Shown here: one piece after another, positions 1 through 10,943 of the stretch | Layout of the letters: every line of letters starts with the position of its first letter | Numbering within the stretch: the first letter of the stretch is position 1 | NCBI GenBank assembly: GCA_905182995.1 | Contig: CAJJDP010000064.1 | Location: 427,556 to 491,555, forward strand | Reading direction: 5' to 3' | DNA from: Paramecium octaurelia | Taxonomy: Eukaryota; Ciliophora; Oligohymenophorea; Peniculida; Parameciidae | DNA length: 64,000 bases | Notes under the pieces: model-generated | Seen by the model: only the letters and a program-made list of their open reading frames with translations | Database searches by the model: none | Told to the model about the DNA's origin: nothing | Program-made: the position numbers and the translations under genes

Positions 1-240
1 TTTGGATTGATAGACAATTTATTTGGCAGAGGTCTCTATATTTTCTTGTAATTTAATTTACTAATGCTAGCATTGGATCATGGGTCTTTGGTTTACATTC
101 CAGATATGTTGACTAAGGAATTAAAACTTATGCCTTTGTTGTTTCAATTATAGATTTATGTGTTGGCGTACTTTACGTGATATTTTATTTTGCAGTATTT
201 ATCCATTCTATATTCATAAGTTTGGAGAACCAGCATAACC
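1..240 (+). CDS. 3' part of a membrane-protein gene (5' end outside the window)
   Basis: The frame is open from base 1. A 23-base GT..AG intron at 48-70 is needed to continue the protein-like frame; without it the frame ends at TGA 178-180. Read across the intron, the product contains GSWVFGLHSRYVDQ and then a strongly hydrophobic segment (VVSIIDLCVGVLYVIFYF) that looks like a membrane helix. The family is not recognised. The 3' end is uncertain: the same frame has no TGA until 1014-1016, but after about 240 the translation becomes AT-driven and unlike protein, so the end given marks where support fades. Confidence 0.45.
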
Positions 241-566
241 AAAATGAATTAGTATATTTCATTTTATTAAATATTAATCATTTCTTGTTCATATACCCAA
301 AAAATCACTAAAATGTGGATTATTTTACGAATATTTATAACTTAAAACCTTATTTTATTTGTTTGTAAAATGTTGTAATTAAAATAAATTATGAAGTTAA
401 TCACATTGATTTTTATTTAAATCTATTTTTAATCAAAGTTAACACATATATACTAAAATATAGAATCTGTGCCATGCTGTTTTCCTTGAAATCGATGCTG
501 CACGAAATAATTAATCCAATTAGAATTCTTGTGTATTTATTGTTCATCTCAAAGATGATATAATAA

Positions 567-1016
567 ATGAGTAAACTCTAAAGGATGTAAATTATAAAAA
601 GTGATTTCTACATCATAAAAATCCCAACTAGAAAGGAAGTTATAAGAGATCCCTTATCGGTGATTATAAACTATAGAATTGGTAATAGTATAGCTAATTT
701 GGATAAAATACCCTCGCAAGTCAATAAAGAGTAAATAAATATTATTCCAGGGATCAAGGAAGCCATTTAAGCATGTTTGAGATTATACTAAAAATATATT
801 CCACATTTCCATGATACATCCACCAATAAGTAAATAGAGATTAACAATCCTACATAATTAAGCAAACCGGATAATTTCATTATTACCACGATTGAAAATG
901 GAAATACAATTGCAAAAGCAATTATACATAATCTAATAATCATGCTTAATATAAAATTCAGGATCGCATTATATGTGAGTAACTAAGGCAAAAACCCAAA
1001 TTGCATACTAATTTGA
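567..1016 (+). CDS. hypothetical protein, 149 aa
   Basis: With TAA/TAG read as Gln there is an open frame from ATG 567 to TGA 1014-1016 with no intron needed. The product is basic and of mixed composition (for example IPTRKEVIRDPLSVIINYR near residue 20). No membrane helix or known domain is seen. The frame is continuous with that of the upstream partial gene, so it could be its 3' exon rather than a separate gene. Absence of TGA over about 310 codons in such AT-rich DNA is unlikely but not impossible by chance. Confidence 0.35.
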
Positions 1017-1499
1017 ATTGGTTTTAAAATGAATGAGCATTTAATTTATTTTAGGACTATTTAAAATTAATAAGTTTACTTGGTATGAATGAGGACATAA
1101 TAGTCAGTACTGTTTTAACTATCTATATCTAAGAGCAATATTCATCGATGTAATGATGTAGAATGTACAAAACAAATAAATCGAATAAAGCAAATAGGAA
1201 TGTAAATATATTTTATAACATTAATTATTGCATTATAGAATTTGTATTTCATTTAATCGATTTCTTAATTATATGCTTTAGTATTGAGTACTCTAATTGA
1301 ATTAGTCTTAGTAATGATAATCAATTTCAAATACTTGATATTTCTGTATATTATATAGTGAAACTAGAATATGCATTCAAAATTGCTCAGATCTTTTGCA
1401 GACGTATGTAGGTTTACTAGAAATGGTTAGTTACCTTAAGATATAAATATTTCTTAATTTAGTGTGTATAATTAAATTATAAGAAATATTCTCGAAAAA
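1017..1499. other. intergenic, nothing recognised
   Basis: About 480 bases of AT-rich DNA before the RABL2 start. No frame with protein-like composition, no RNA gene and no repeat is visible. Confidence 0.6.
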
Positions 1500-2162
1500 A
1501 TGAAAAGAAAGGTTAGGGAATATGATGAAAATGAATTCTCAAAAGCTGATTTGAAAATCATTCTTCTTGGCGATTCAGCAGTTGGAAAATCGAAATTGGT
1601 AGAGAGATTTCTATTAGATGATTATGAGGAAAGATAGTAATCTACATATGCATTGACAATGTATAGACATAATGCAAAGTTTGAAGGGAAAACGTATAAA
1701 ATTGGTATTGAGTATAAGTTAATGAAAATAGATTTATGGGATACAGCTGGATAGGAATGTTTCTAGACTTTGCATGCCTCGTATTATTATGGTGCTCATG
1801 CTTGTATTTTGGTAATTTGTATATTTTTCATAAGTGCTTTGATGTCACAAGGAAGATTACTTATACAAATCTAAAGAAATGGTATGAAGAAATGAGATAA
1901 AATTGTCCCACAATTCCTTGTTTATTGGTTGCCAATAAAATAGATTGTATATAAACTTATCAAATGTTTAGTGGATCCTAGTGTCACTGAGACCAAATTT
2001 AAGTTCGCAGAGAGTAACAATCTCCCCATTTATTACACATCTTCAGCGGATGGGACAAATGTAGTTAAAGTATTTTAGGAGGCTTTGAAGGCAGCAATTG
2101 AACATAAGCAAAAGCCTGGTGGATAGTTTATGGATGATTTAATGGATTATTTGTAGGGTTGA
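1500..2162 (+). CDS. RABL2: RABL2-type small GTPase
   Basis: A Ras-superfamily GTPase, 195 aa after removal of introns 1705-1731 (27), 1812-1834 (23, ending AAG) and 1947-1971 (25). Visible motifs are the P-loop LGDSAVGKS, the G3 motif DLWDTAGQE, and NKID (G4). Several stretches match animal RABL2: KSKLVERFLLDDY, STYALTMYRHNAK, HASYYYGAHACIL, IPCLLVANKID and SADGTNVVK. There is no C-terminal prenylation cysteine, as in RABL2. In other organisms RABL2 binds the IFT-B complex and controls IFT entry at the ciliary base. The convergent HTH gene ends 25 bases downstream. The first intron is 3n without a stop. Orthology is inferred from motifs. Confidence 0.93.
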
Positions 2163-2187
2163 AAGGACATTTATGATATATAATGAA

Positions 2188-2800
2188 TCATTCATTATCA
2201 AATTCATCATCTGTTTCGCAATCATCGCAATCACTGTATGGAATATCTAATTTCTTATCATAATTTAGTTAATGATGGATCACTACAGTTTGAACATGCT
2301 ATTAGATGAAGTCAGATTAGTCCTCTATGTAATAGCAACGGACATCTCCCTCCACTATCATCTCTTCATAATCAAATTATTATTATTATTATTATTATTG
2401 CTGCTTGAATTCATCCTCTTCCTCCATATAGTCACTACTGTTGATATTTTAATCCTTGCCTGACAAAATGTCTGATTGGGTTTGTTGCTGTTGTTAATAT
2501 TTTAAATAACTTCTCAAATAACCCATCTTTTTATTTCCGACTTCATTCAAGTCGATGAATTATTCAGCTTTTCTTAAAGATAACTAATTATTATTACTTT
2601 AATAACTAATGATAATCTTCTAAAGTCTTTTTTGGTACTCCAACCTTCTCAGCAGCCTATTTAAGACTGTATTTAATCTTATTTCCATTTTGATCAGTTT
2701 CGCCATTCTTGAATAACTTTCGCCATTCATCAACACTTTATTTGGCATCCAGTATAGATCGCTCCTTTACTCTCTTGAAAACATGTCTTGGTTAGTCCAT
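2188..2800 (-). CDS. HTH (psq/homeodomain-like) domain protein with poly-Q, 195 aa
   Basis: Minus strand, ATG at 2800-2798, stop at 2190-2188. One 25-base intron (2573-2597, ending AAG) is needed; without it the frame appears shifted. The N-terminal half reads as a basic helix-rich segment with a helix-turn-helix-like stretch, YSLKQAAEKVGVPKKTLEDY, reminiscent of pipsqueak/homeodomain-like DNA-binding folds. The C-terminal half has a Gln run encoded by TAA/CAA codons and a very acidic end (CDDCETDDEFDNE). A DNA-binding role is inference. It converges with RABL2. Confidence 0.75.
2377..2399. repeat. (TTA/TAA)n microsatellite encoding poly-Q
   Basis: A perfect TTA run on the plus strand. In the minus-strand HTH gene it is a run of TAA codons, giving a glutamine homopolymer under the ciliate code and a string of stops under the standard code. 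Confidence 0.9.
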
Positions 2801-3540
2801 AGTTTTTAAAATGAAAATTATATATAATAAATAATTCATCATTTTTTTCTTTTACTAGCCAATTTAAGTGTGTTTTAAATGTACATTCATATCGACTTCT
2901 AAAAAGATATTTCATGACCTTTTGTGTAATATTGATAATATAACCTTTAAAAATTTTGGTCATAGAATTTCAGAAATATGGTCTTAATTCTATTTTTCAA
3001 TTATGGCACATGTTTATTTTAAGTAAAAATATATACTATTTAATTAGCGATTAAATAAGGCATTCACTTTTTATATTATAATTCGTCAATCTTTGCGGCA
3101 ATTTAATTCAATTAATTATAATAATATACAATACCTCTAAATGCAATCTGATATTCCTACTCTAATAATCAAAAGAGTCATTAAATTTTGTGTTTATCGC
3201 TACAATTTCGCTATCTTTTGAAATAGTCCCATGTCTTTTGTAACACAGGCCTTTACTTTCTCGATTCTTAAATTTGAATTTTTTTATTGGAAATAAAAAA
3301 ATAGAATAAAATTTTGTGGGAATAATTAAAAGGTTATATTACTAAAAGTAAATAAAAAGGTATAAGAATTAGATTTTTATAACTATATTATAAAGCGAAT
3401 ATTATTGTTCCTTTAGTACATATTTAATAAATAGGTCTATTATAGTGAAGGTTAAACAACATAATAATTATTATGAAAGAAACCATAGTTTTAACCTATA
3501 AAACTAGAAGTAAATTATAAATATTTATGCTTTGACAATT
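2801..3540. other. intergenic, nothing recognised
   Basis: AT-rich DNA upstream of the HTH gene. Short frames exist on both strands but none has protein-like composition or a credible intron structure. Confidence 0.5.
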
Positions 3541-3860
3541 TTATTTCAAGAAAGAAAGGATAGGGAAAACTTATCTTAGATCCATAGTGTGGTTTAAGAA
3601 ACAAATATCAATAGCACAGAAATAAAAAAGGAATATATATTTTGGAAGATTAAGTTAAATTTTCGAACTTATTAATGCTTAAGATGTAATGTTAATGCAA
3701 TTTTTGGGTTAAAATTACTTAATTATATTGACTCTGTCCATAGAGAATTAAATTTAAGAGACAATGTATTAAATCAACTATGATTGCCTCCATATACTCT
3801 GTAATTAAATCCTATTGAAATAGTTTTGAGTGATTTCAAATGAAAATTATCAAAGATAAA
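3541..3860 (+). mobile_element. decayed Tc1/mariner-IS630-type transposase remnant
   Basis: Around 3784-3840 one frame reads LPPYTLQLNPIEIVLSDFK, close to the family signature PPYSPxLNPIExxxxxxK that follows the last catalytic region of Tc1/IS630 DDE transposases. Just upstream is DSVHRELN with TGA stops between the pieces. Near 3578 another frame reads ILDPQCGLRN, in the place of the family's (D)E..F..N strand. The blocks lie in different frames broken by TGA codons, so this is a dead copy. Terminal inverted repeats were not found. Paramecium is known to carry Tc1/mariner elements in its germline. Confidence 0.55.
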
Positions 3861-4380
3861 TTGTAGAGCTAACTTAAAGTTAAACTATGAAATACATTAT
3901 TGTTCATCTGAAATATCAAATTAAAATTTTGAGAATTATTGTATACAAACTTATAAAGTAATAGATGAATGCTTAAATAGGTAATAATTATGAAAATGAA
4001 AATTACGTTTAATAATTATAAATTAATGTAAATATCCAACATCTAATTATGGATTACACAAGATAATGAAATAGAAAAATAGCTGGACAATAAAAGAGCA
4101 TCTAAATAGAATAAAACTTTGTTATCAATAAATTTAATATTTATTCAGCACTCTTATAATCAAACTTCTAAGTTTTGAATTTAAAGTACTTTAGAATGAC
4201 AAATTAAACATGCTTGCCTTCTAACTTCACTTGAAGCTTGGATTATTTTAGATCATTTTAGTTATTTTTAGTACGTCTAAAGATAGCAGATGAATGTATA
4301 TTTCTTTTTAGGAATATTACTATTTGCTGTTTTATTTATGCTTTTGTTTCAGTGAATTTATATTAATATTGAATTTATTT
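3861..4380. other. intergenic, possible minus-strand coding relic
   Basis: AT-rich. At 4143-4245 a minus-strand frame reads KLQVKLEGKHVQFVILKYF and looks protein-like, but it runs into low-quality sequence and has no convincing start or stop. It may be a gene relic. Nothing else is supported. Confidence 0.35.
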
Positions 4381-4914
4381 ATGAAATTAAGTGTACCTTT
4401 ATCCCATTCTCCTTCTAACTTCTCCAAACAACTTATTCAATAGCAAAAATAATTGTGCTTGTTCAAAGTTCGCAAGTAACTATAACATTTGAATGATCCA
4501 TTTGACTCTACCGAAATATCTCGTGCTCTCAGAAATCTAGAAACTTAGTAATAAAGAAAACAACTCTTAGATTCAATAATCAAAATGAGGGAAACAAAAA
4601 GAACACAAGAAGAACAGTTAAAATAGGAATAGTTACAAAGATTATGGGTTAAGGCCAATTAAACTAATAGCAAAAAGTTAAATACAAATTATGTCTATCA
4701 TCGAGATCTAGACGATTTTGAGTCAATCAAATAATCCAGATATCGTTTTGAATCTGAGAGGATTGAAAATTTCTATTTAAGGAACGAAGGCAAACATCAT
4801 AATTTCCATCGAGTTAGTAGTTTGGCCTGTTTGACGACTGATTTGGAGAAAAAGAAGATATTGATCCCATTGATAACACGGAAAGATAGAAAGAATTTCA
4901 CGATAGTCAATTGA
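4381..4914 (+). CDS. hypothetical basic protein, 177 aa
   Basis: Open from ATG 4381 to TGA 4912-4914 without introns (534 bases). The product is hydrophilic, rich in Lys, Arg, Glu and Gln, and probably helical in the middle (RNLETQQQRKQLLDSIIK). There is no membrane helix or known domain. The next gene starts 35 bases downstream on the same strand and encodes a membrane protein; I found no 20-40-base intron that fuses them cleanly, so they are kept apart, but a single gene cannot be excluded. Confidence 0.55.
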
Positions 4915-4949
4915 TTGTTTATTTTATTTGATTTTGTGTTTAAATTAAA

Positions 4950-6024
4950 ATGGAAGTGCTGCAATAAGAGGACAATCAATTCAGATATAAACTCATGAAT
5001 GTATTCTTTCAATACATAAAAAATGCCTTATTCATTCTATTAATTGGATACGAAGGAATTAAATTACTAAACGTTGAACATGATTGTTAATTATCAGAGA
5101 TTACCTATATCAGTACATTGTATCACGGAGGAATCATTATATTACTCTTTAACATTGTTTCTGCATGTTATATACTATACTAAAAGCACTTTGTAAGAAT
5201 TGAATACTTTATTACTTACGGACTAAATATGTTGGTTTTTGTATGTATGTTGCTATTTTCCTTGCAATAATTGATCTAGGGAAGTTGCAGCATTGGATAA
5301 TTATCAGTCAAGTACTACATAATACTATCAATAATCACTCAATTAGATGTATTATTAATTATGATGTTCAAACATGAATTCTCAAACAGACAAACCAATA
5401 TATGTTCAAATACTGCTGTTGTGATACTCCTATTAATCACAAAGATTGATAATGATTGTGCAGTCAACGCAATATCATTGGAAATCCAACTAATCTCTGC
5501 TAATATTTTGACATTACTCTTTTTCACTGTTCTCAACGTAGCAATTAATCTATTTCCAAAACTAAGAGAATAACTAACAAATGCATTTAAGTTCGTTTGT
5601 GTTTTGGTTCTGTGTTTCCTGATCTTAAATTATCTATTAATAGTTTACTTTGTTCAATCTGTAATTTATTGATCATCTATATTAGGGTGATATCAAAGAG
5701 AATTAGGAGTGCATGCCTCTTGATTTTATTACTAGAACCTATTGTTTTCTGGCTCCAGTCAATTTGATTGGAATGATACCTATTTTAGCATCTTTCAAAT
5801 TTGAAACTATTGATGAAGAAGAAGAGGAAGCTCCTCCATAGTAATAAGCAGAGATTATTTCTCCATCTAGAGGATTGCCAATATAGAATTCACCCTCTCC
5901 CTTTTAATAATCCAAGTTATCATTAAACAATAACACAACTCCTTATAAGATTATTGTAAACAATAATCAACTTTCACCTGACGAGCAATTTTTGATGGGC
6001 AAACATCAATAACCATAATATTGA
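4950..6024 (+). CDS. polytopic membrane protein, 349 aa
   Basis: ATG 4950-4952 to TGA 6022-6024 with one 25-base intron (5661-5685); the spliced length is divisible by three. About six hydrophobic segments follow a short charged N-terminus, including ALFILLIGYEGI, GGIIILLFNIVSACYIL, YGLNMLVFVCMLLFSL, NILTLLFFTVLNVAI and FVCVLVLCFLILNYLLIVYF. The last 100 residues are soluble, with an EEEEEAPP stretch and a Gln/Ser/Pro-rich tail, probably cytosolic. The family is not recognised; ciliate-specific transporters or receptors are possible. Confidence 0.7.
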
Positions 6025-6369
6025 TTTAATATATACTGTAATATTATTAATGAGATAAATAATTAAAATGATATTCATCTCCATTTTTTTATGATTTATT
6101 CCTAACTATCTATTTTGTAGTTTACCAAATGATAAGAATATGATAATTAAATATACATTCTGTTGATGTGTGAAATTCTCATCTCTTTCAATCATTAATT
6201 CTTAAAAACCTTAAACCATCTCTTTATTGTGTTTTGAAAAGTTGGTTCTTGTTGCTTGAGAGTAGAGAGAGAGTGATTATTTGAATATACGATAACTGAT
6301 AAATATTTTAATATAAAACATAAATGATGATGACTTTTAATTTAAATCTTTTTTTTAGATAAAAATTAA
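6025..6369. other. intergenic between the membrane protein and TCTP
   Basis: About 350 AT-rich bases. It presumably holds the TCTP promoter. No conserved element can be named from sequence alone. Confidence 0.6.
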
Positions 6370-6392
6370 ATGAAGGTATTAGAATAACTTAT

Positions 6393-6968
6393 ATGAAGAT
6401 CTACGTTGATGCATTCAGTGGAGAAGAAATCGTTTCTGACAGTTTCAATATGGAAGAAAAATTCGAAGGAGTCATTGGTGAAGTGTAATCCCAAGATATT
6501 GTCAAAGGTGCTCTCAATGTAGATGTTGGTAAGTCTTTGTAATAATCAATTCTTAGGTGCTGGAGGACATTTTGGTGGAAAGAACGAAGATGAAGAAGAA
6601 GGAGGTGTAGATGATCAAGCCTAAAAAGTTAATAACATCATTGATGCCTTTAAATATGCTGAAACCTAATTCACCAAAGCAGATTATGTTACTTACTTTA
6701 AAGCTTATGCCAAAAAGGTTAAGGCTTATTTAGAAGCAAACAAACCAAACAGAGTTGCTTCATTCTAAAAGGGAGCTGGCGAATTCATTAAATGGGTGTC
6801 TGCTAATTTCAACGATCTTCAATTGTAATCTCTACAAAAATATAGTTTAGCTACTGTCCAGAATCATATGACATGGAAAATCACATAGTTCTTGGTTATT
6901 ACAAAGAAGGATAAGCTGCCCCAGCTTTCGTTTACATTTTAGACGGATTAAAAGAAGTCAAGATGTGA
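6393..6968 (+). CDS. TPT1: translationally controlled tumour protein (TCTP/TPT1)
   Basis: A 173-aa protein of typical TCTP length. It starts MKIYVDAFSGEEIVSD and shows the family's acidic flexible loop (NEDEEEGGVDD), the helical hairpin (FTKADYVTYFKAY) and the C-terminal FVYILDGLKE. Introns are 6529-6556 (28) and 6825-6850 (26); exon sum 522. TCTP is an abundant, conserved Ca2+- and tubulin-binding cytosolic protein linked to growth control. The start is ambiguous: an upstream ATGAAG at 6370 followed by a 23-base GT..AG intron (6376-6398) would give exactly the same N-terminus. Confidence 0.95.
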
Positions 6969-7628
6969 TATAAAATAAAATAATTGTATATGTTAATACG
7001 TCATTGATTTTTGTTTATTAAGCTTACATCCATTAAATAATAAGGGAAGTAATCTTTTCATTATTTTTACTAACTCATTTAATCATTTATTAAACACTAA
7101 TAACCTATTGTAGGAAGTGTATTATCTTCATCTAATGGTTCTCAGCTTTAATTTAAGAATTTCATCATATCTAAAAATAAAGTCATTTTAAATTAAGTAA
7201 TTACAATTGTTTGGAGTAAAAACAAAAAGATTAAATTTATTTCTAAATTATGTATCATCTTCCTAAATATTATTTCACAAATTGGTATCTTTATAAATAT
7301 TATTTATGTCGATACCTCAATCACAATAATATTTGAGATGAATTCTATTTTTATTATATTATTTATAGACAAGAAGAGTCTAATTAATTGAAAGAATCAG
7401 AAATATTATTTTAAACATATACTCATATTAATATCTATATCAAATAATTAAATCTAATGTCTCTCTTCAAATAGAATTTAGTTAGAAATAGTCTTGATAA
7501 ATTTATGTTCAATTTATGATTAATAAATTGATCACATTTAATTACATATAAAAATAACAACAAAAACTATATTATTTATATTTACAGATAATAAATAAAT
7601 GATAAAGAATCTAAAACAAATTAATATA
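6969..7628. other. intergenic, nothing recognised
   Basis: About 660 bases between the converging ends of TCTP and the first histidine-kinase-like gene. Very AT-rich, with no protein-like frame or repeat. Confidence 0.6.
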
Positions 7629-10600
7629 TCACAATTTGACCCATTTAGCTAAAATGAATAACAAAGCATCTATCATTATAGGTTTTTATAAGCAATCATG
7701 AAATGGTAATTTTTTTAAAGCTATTTTACTCTCATCGTCTTAAAATCCAATCAAACCAATTAGTCTTGTATCTTTTTAATATTCACTTAAAACTGCCTTA
7801 ATCTTTGCACAATCTTGGCTGAATTATTCATTCACATACTCAACTCCAACAAATACAATATGATATCCTTTACAACAAGTTTTATATTGTGAAAATTGCT
7901 TCCTTAATTAATCCACAATATGCATTCTTTGCATAGTGTAAATGTATGGAATCTTGAGATTGCTTAGTTAATGGGAGATAGCATATAAATCAAAGTCATT
8001 CTATTCACAAATTAAAATCTTAGGACACTAAAATTCAATTTAAAAATAATATACTTGGCATTTGTAAACAAATTACTATTATTTAATTCTTTCCATTTTT
8101 TCAAAACAATCTAATAATTCATTTGGACCTAAATTAACTGAAGAAATTCTCATTGAAGAATAGACTGATGATCGTCCTCCAAAGGTAAGAAGCGAATCTC
8201 TTTATTTAGATGTAAGTTATTATGAAATCTAAGGATGTAGTCTTGATTAGATAAAACTGACTGAAATCTTTCTTGCTTTTGGTTCTTTAACACAAATGAT
8301 AGTATCAAGAAATTAAGATGGTTGTTATTTTAATTCTTTTTTCCCTACTTTATCGTCTAATTAAAAACTTGATTTGCTAGATTCTACATCACCATCAGGG
8401 TTATTCATTTCAGCTTTTGAGTCTGAGGATGAAGAACTTTGTTATGAGTCCTCTTATTCGGAGATTTAAGAAACAGAGTAAGATTTGCCAGGTTATTGTT
8501 GATTATAAGATAATTCAGATTGTCCAAATTATGGTATTTGAGGATCTACTTTGCCAGATATAGTTTCTTCTTAAGATTCTCTTTTCATTTTTTTGAGTTT
8601 CTCTTACACTTATATTCTACTTATTTCTGTTAATCTCTATGATTAATGCCTTTTAAATTGGTCACTCTAACCATACACTTAATGAAATTGAGACTTGTTT
8701 GCAACCAGTGCAGATTACCTTTTTTGTGTTAGCTGTTTGTTGAAATTTGGATTCTCATTCTTAATCAATAAAATAAAATAGAATTATGTGCCTTCTTCAG
8801 TCTTTATTGAATTGAATTCAAAAGGCATGATAGCAACAGCTAAGGATATGTAGAATGCTGTGAGAATAGAAAAAGAATACTATTTTGAGGTTGCAACTAT
8901 GTCTGTCATTTATTTGCTAACTAATGTTTGTTGTTTCAAATGCTTGATGGTTTGTTCTACGCTTTCTAAAATTCCTTCGTTTACATTTGTAGCCATGACC
9001 TTAATGATTATCTCTATGTGATCTGTCAATAAAGGCGACTTTTAGGAAGAAATTTCAATGCTACCATTAACAGTAACTTGAATGGATTTGACTATATTTT
9101 ATGAATCGAAAAATTATTACTTAACAGACTCAACACAACTTGTCTAACTCTATTTGGATCAGTTCTTAAGAACATCGGAACGTTCTGCTTAATGTGTACT
9201 TATATGTTTAAGCCTCTAAACAAAGCTTATGCTTTGATGATGTTTAAACAATCTGAAATGAATTCTCTAGTGTGGATATCCATTAAGTTTCGGTCTAATT
9301 TATTCTTTTTATGCATAGTGACATAATCCTAGAAGTCATTTGCAGTGCTAATTAATAATTTGCAACCTGCCAATGCGGGGTCAATATATTAGGTTTATAA
9401 ATCCTGATTGACTTCTTTCTATTTTAGATTAATGGAAACAAATTACTTGGACCAGTTCTAACATTGACAATGTGCAATTCAAAGGTTCTTTGATTTTCTA
9501 TGAAATGGTTTGTATTATGTCATCACTGTTTTTTAGATATTGTTAGAGTTAGAGAATGAATGGCTCTTCAGTTAAATCGCTGATGTATATTAGGATTTGA
9601 GGTTTGCTTGAAATAATCACAGGATTCAAAATGACTTGAGTGTACAGTTTGTCTAGTTATACTTATTTGGGAAATTACCTTTTTTCATATAGATCTTCAA
9701 GGAAAAGTCCAGAGCGAAATTTGTTAAATTATATTTGATATGAGAAAAAGCAAGCAGATGTTCGATCAAGGTTTGCATTTACATTTTCCTACAAAAAAAT
9801 TGTATTTCTTTCTTTTCTTCAGATTATCCATTCTCAAACAATATGTTCTATGTTCAAATACATTAATATATTAGTACTCAAGAGTTTAAGTAAATTTGAT
9901 GAAGTTACTGATGTCTTTACTTCTATGGAAACTGGGCAATATGGTGCATGATTCTTCAGATAGAAATCCAAAGTCATACAATTCCAACTGAGTCAACTAT
10001 GGATTTAACTAATCTTCATTCAAAACGATATGGGACATGAATGAATTTATTATTCTTATTGGTTGCTAGGCATTTTCAAAAATGTAGATTCCACATTGAA
10101 AATTCACCAATAAAAATTCATACTACTATTCTAATTGCTTTAAATTATTTAGATTTTCAAGATCCTCATTTGTTATGTTTTGAATGTGATTTCTTTTATT
10201 TTATGGTTCCGTCATTTCTCTCTAGGTATTTGTATACAGGGCTCTTTGAGTGTTTTAAGGGCTGAAGTTCCTGTATAATACGGTTTCGTTTGAATTTTAA
10301 GTTTGATATAAGTTATAAATCAATAAAGATTAGATCATAAGATGTCCAAAAATGACCCTTGTTGATCCTATTATTTCTAGATTGTCAGTAAATGAAGGGA
10401 ATCTATTATCGATAATGCGTTTATAATACCTGAATAGAGTGTAAAACAATGAAAATAAAATTATAAGACTCTTGCAAAGCTATGACTCAATTGCAATCAG
10501 AAACAATATCATAATTCCATACATCTCGAAGGCATAACTTCTCTGGTCATATTCATTTGTATATATTAAGTCATAGTTAGTTTCACACCATAAAATTATT

Positions 10601-10909
10601 AGACTGAAATATTTCAACAATGTAATTATATTTATTAACAGAGCAGTTTCTTTCTTTAATTTGCTCATGGCAATATGAAAAGCTATTATCAAAAACACTT
10701 AGATCTAAAAATGTTGGCTATTTAATTACCATTATGCGATATATGAAAACCAGTTTTTGTCCTTCTATCTCGTAATTTAGAGCTTGAGCTATGGTTAAAA
10801 CAATATCGAAGCATTAATACGAGGATATGATGGTCATGGTCGATTTCCACAGAATGAAATTCTAATATGTCTCTGGGTTTAACTTAAAATAATTTGATAG
10901 TATGTTCAT
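7629..10909 (-). CDS. membrane pseudo-hybrid histidine kinase, copy A
   Basis: Minus strand, start ATG 10909-10907, stop 7631-7629; the protein is roughly 1,000 aa. A 25-base intron lies near 10711-10735, other introns were not all traced, and total spliced length was not checked. The N-terminus has several membrane helices (FLIIAFHIAM, YGIMILFLIAI). Middle and C-terminal parts follow hybrid-kinase order: an H-box-like FELHIVNVRTGP, a helix PALAGCKLLISTANDFQDYV, an N-box-like RTDPNRVRQVVLSLLSNN, then a receiver-like PKILICEQNDFDLYA..LGLIGFQDD..LQKPIMI. The receiver's phospho-acceptor Asp position reads IVFVGVEY and no DxGxG ATP lid is visible. It is probably a catalytically dead sensor. A paralogue ends 34 bases upstream. 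Confidence 0.72.
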
Positions 10910-10943
10910 TTATTAGTATATAAATTATTTATTAATTTAACAA

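Noticed and set aside
2573..2597. Apparent frameshift in the HTH-domain gene near the TAA repeat
   Set aside because: A 25-base GT..AAG intron at exactly this place restores the frame and makes the spliced length divisible by three.
2730..2963. 77-aa minus-strand ORF under the standard code
   Set aside because: It overlaps the N-terminus of the HTH gene in another frame and has no protein-like composition of its own.
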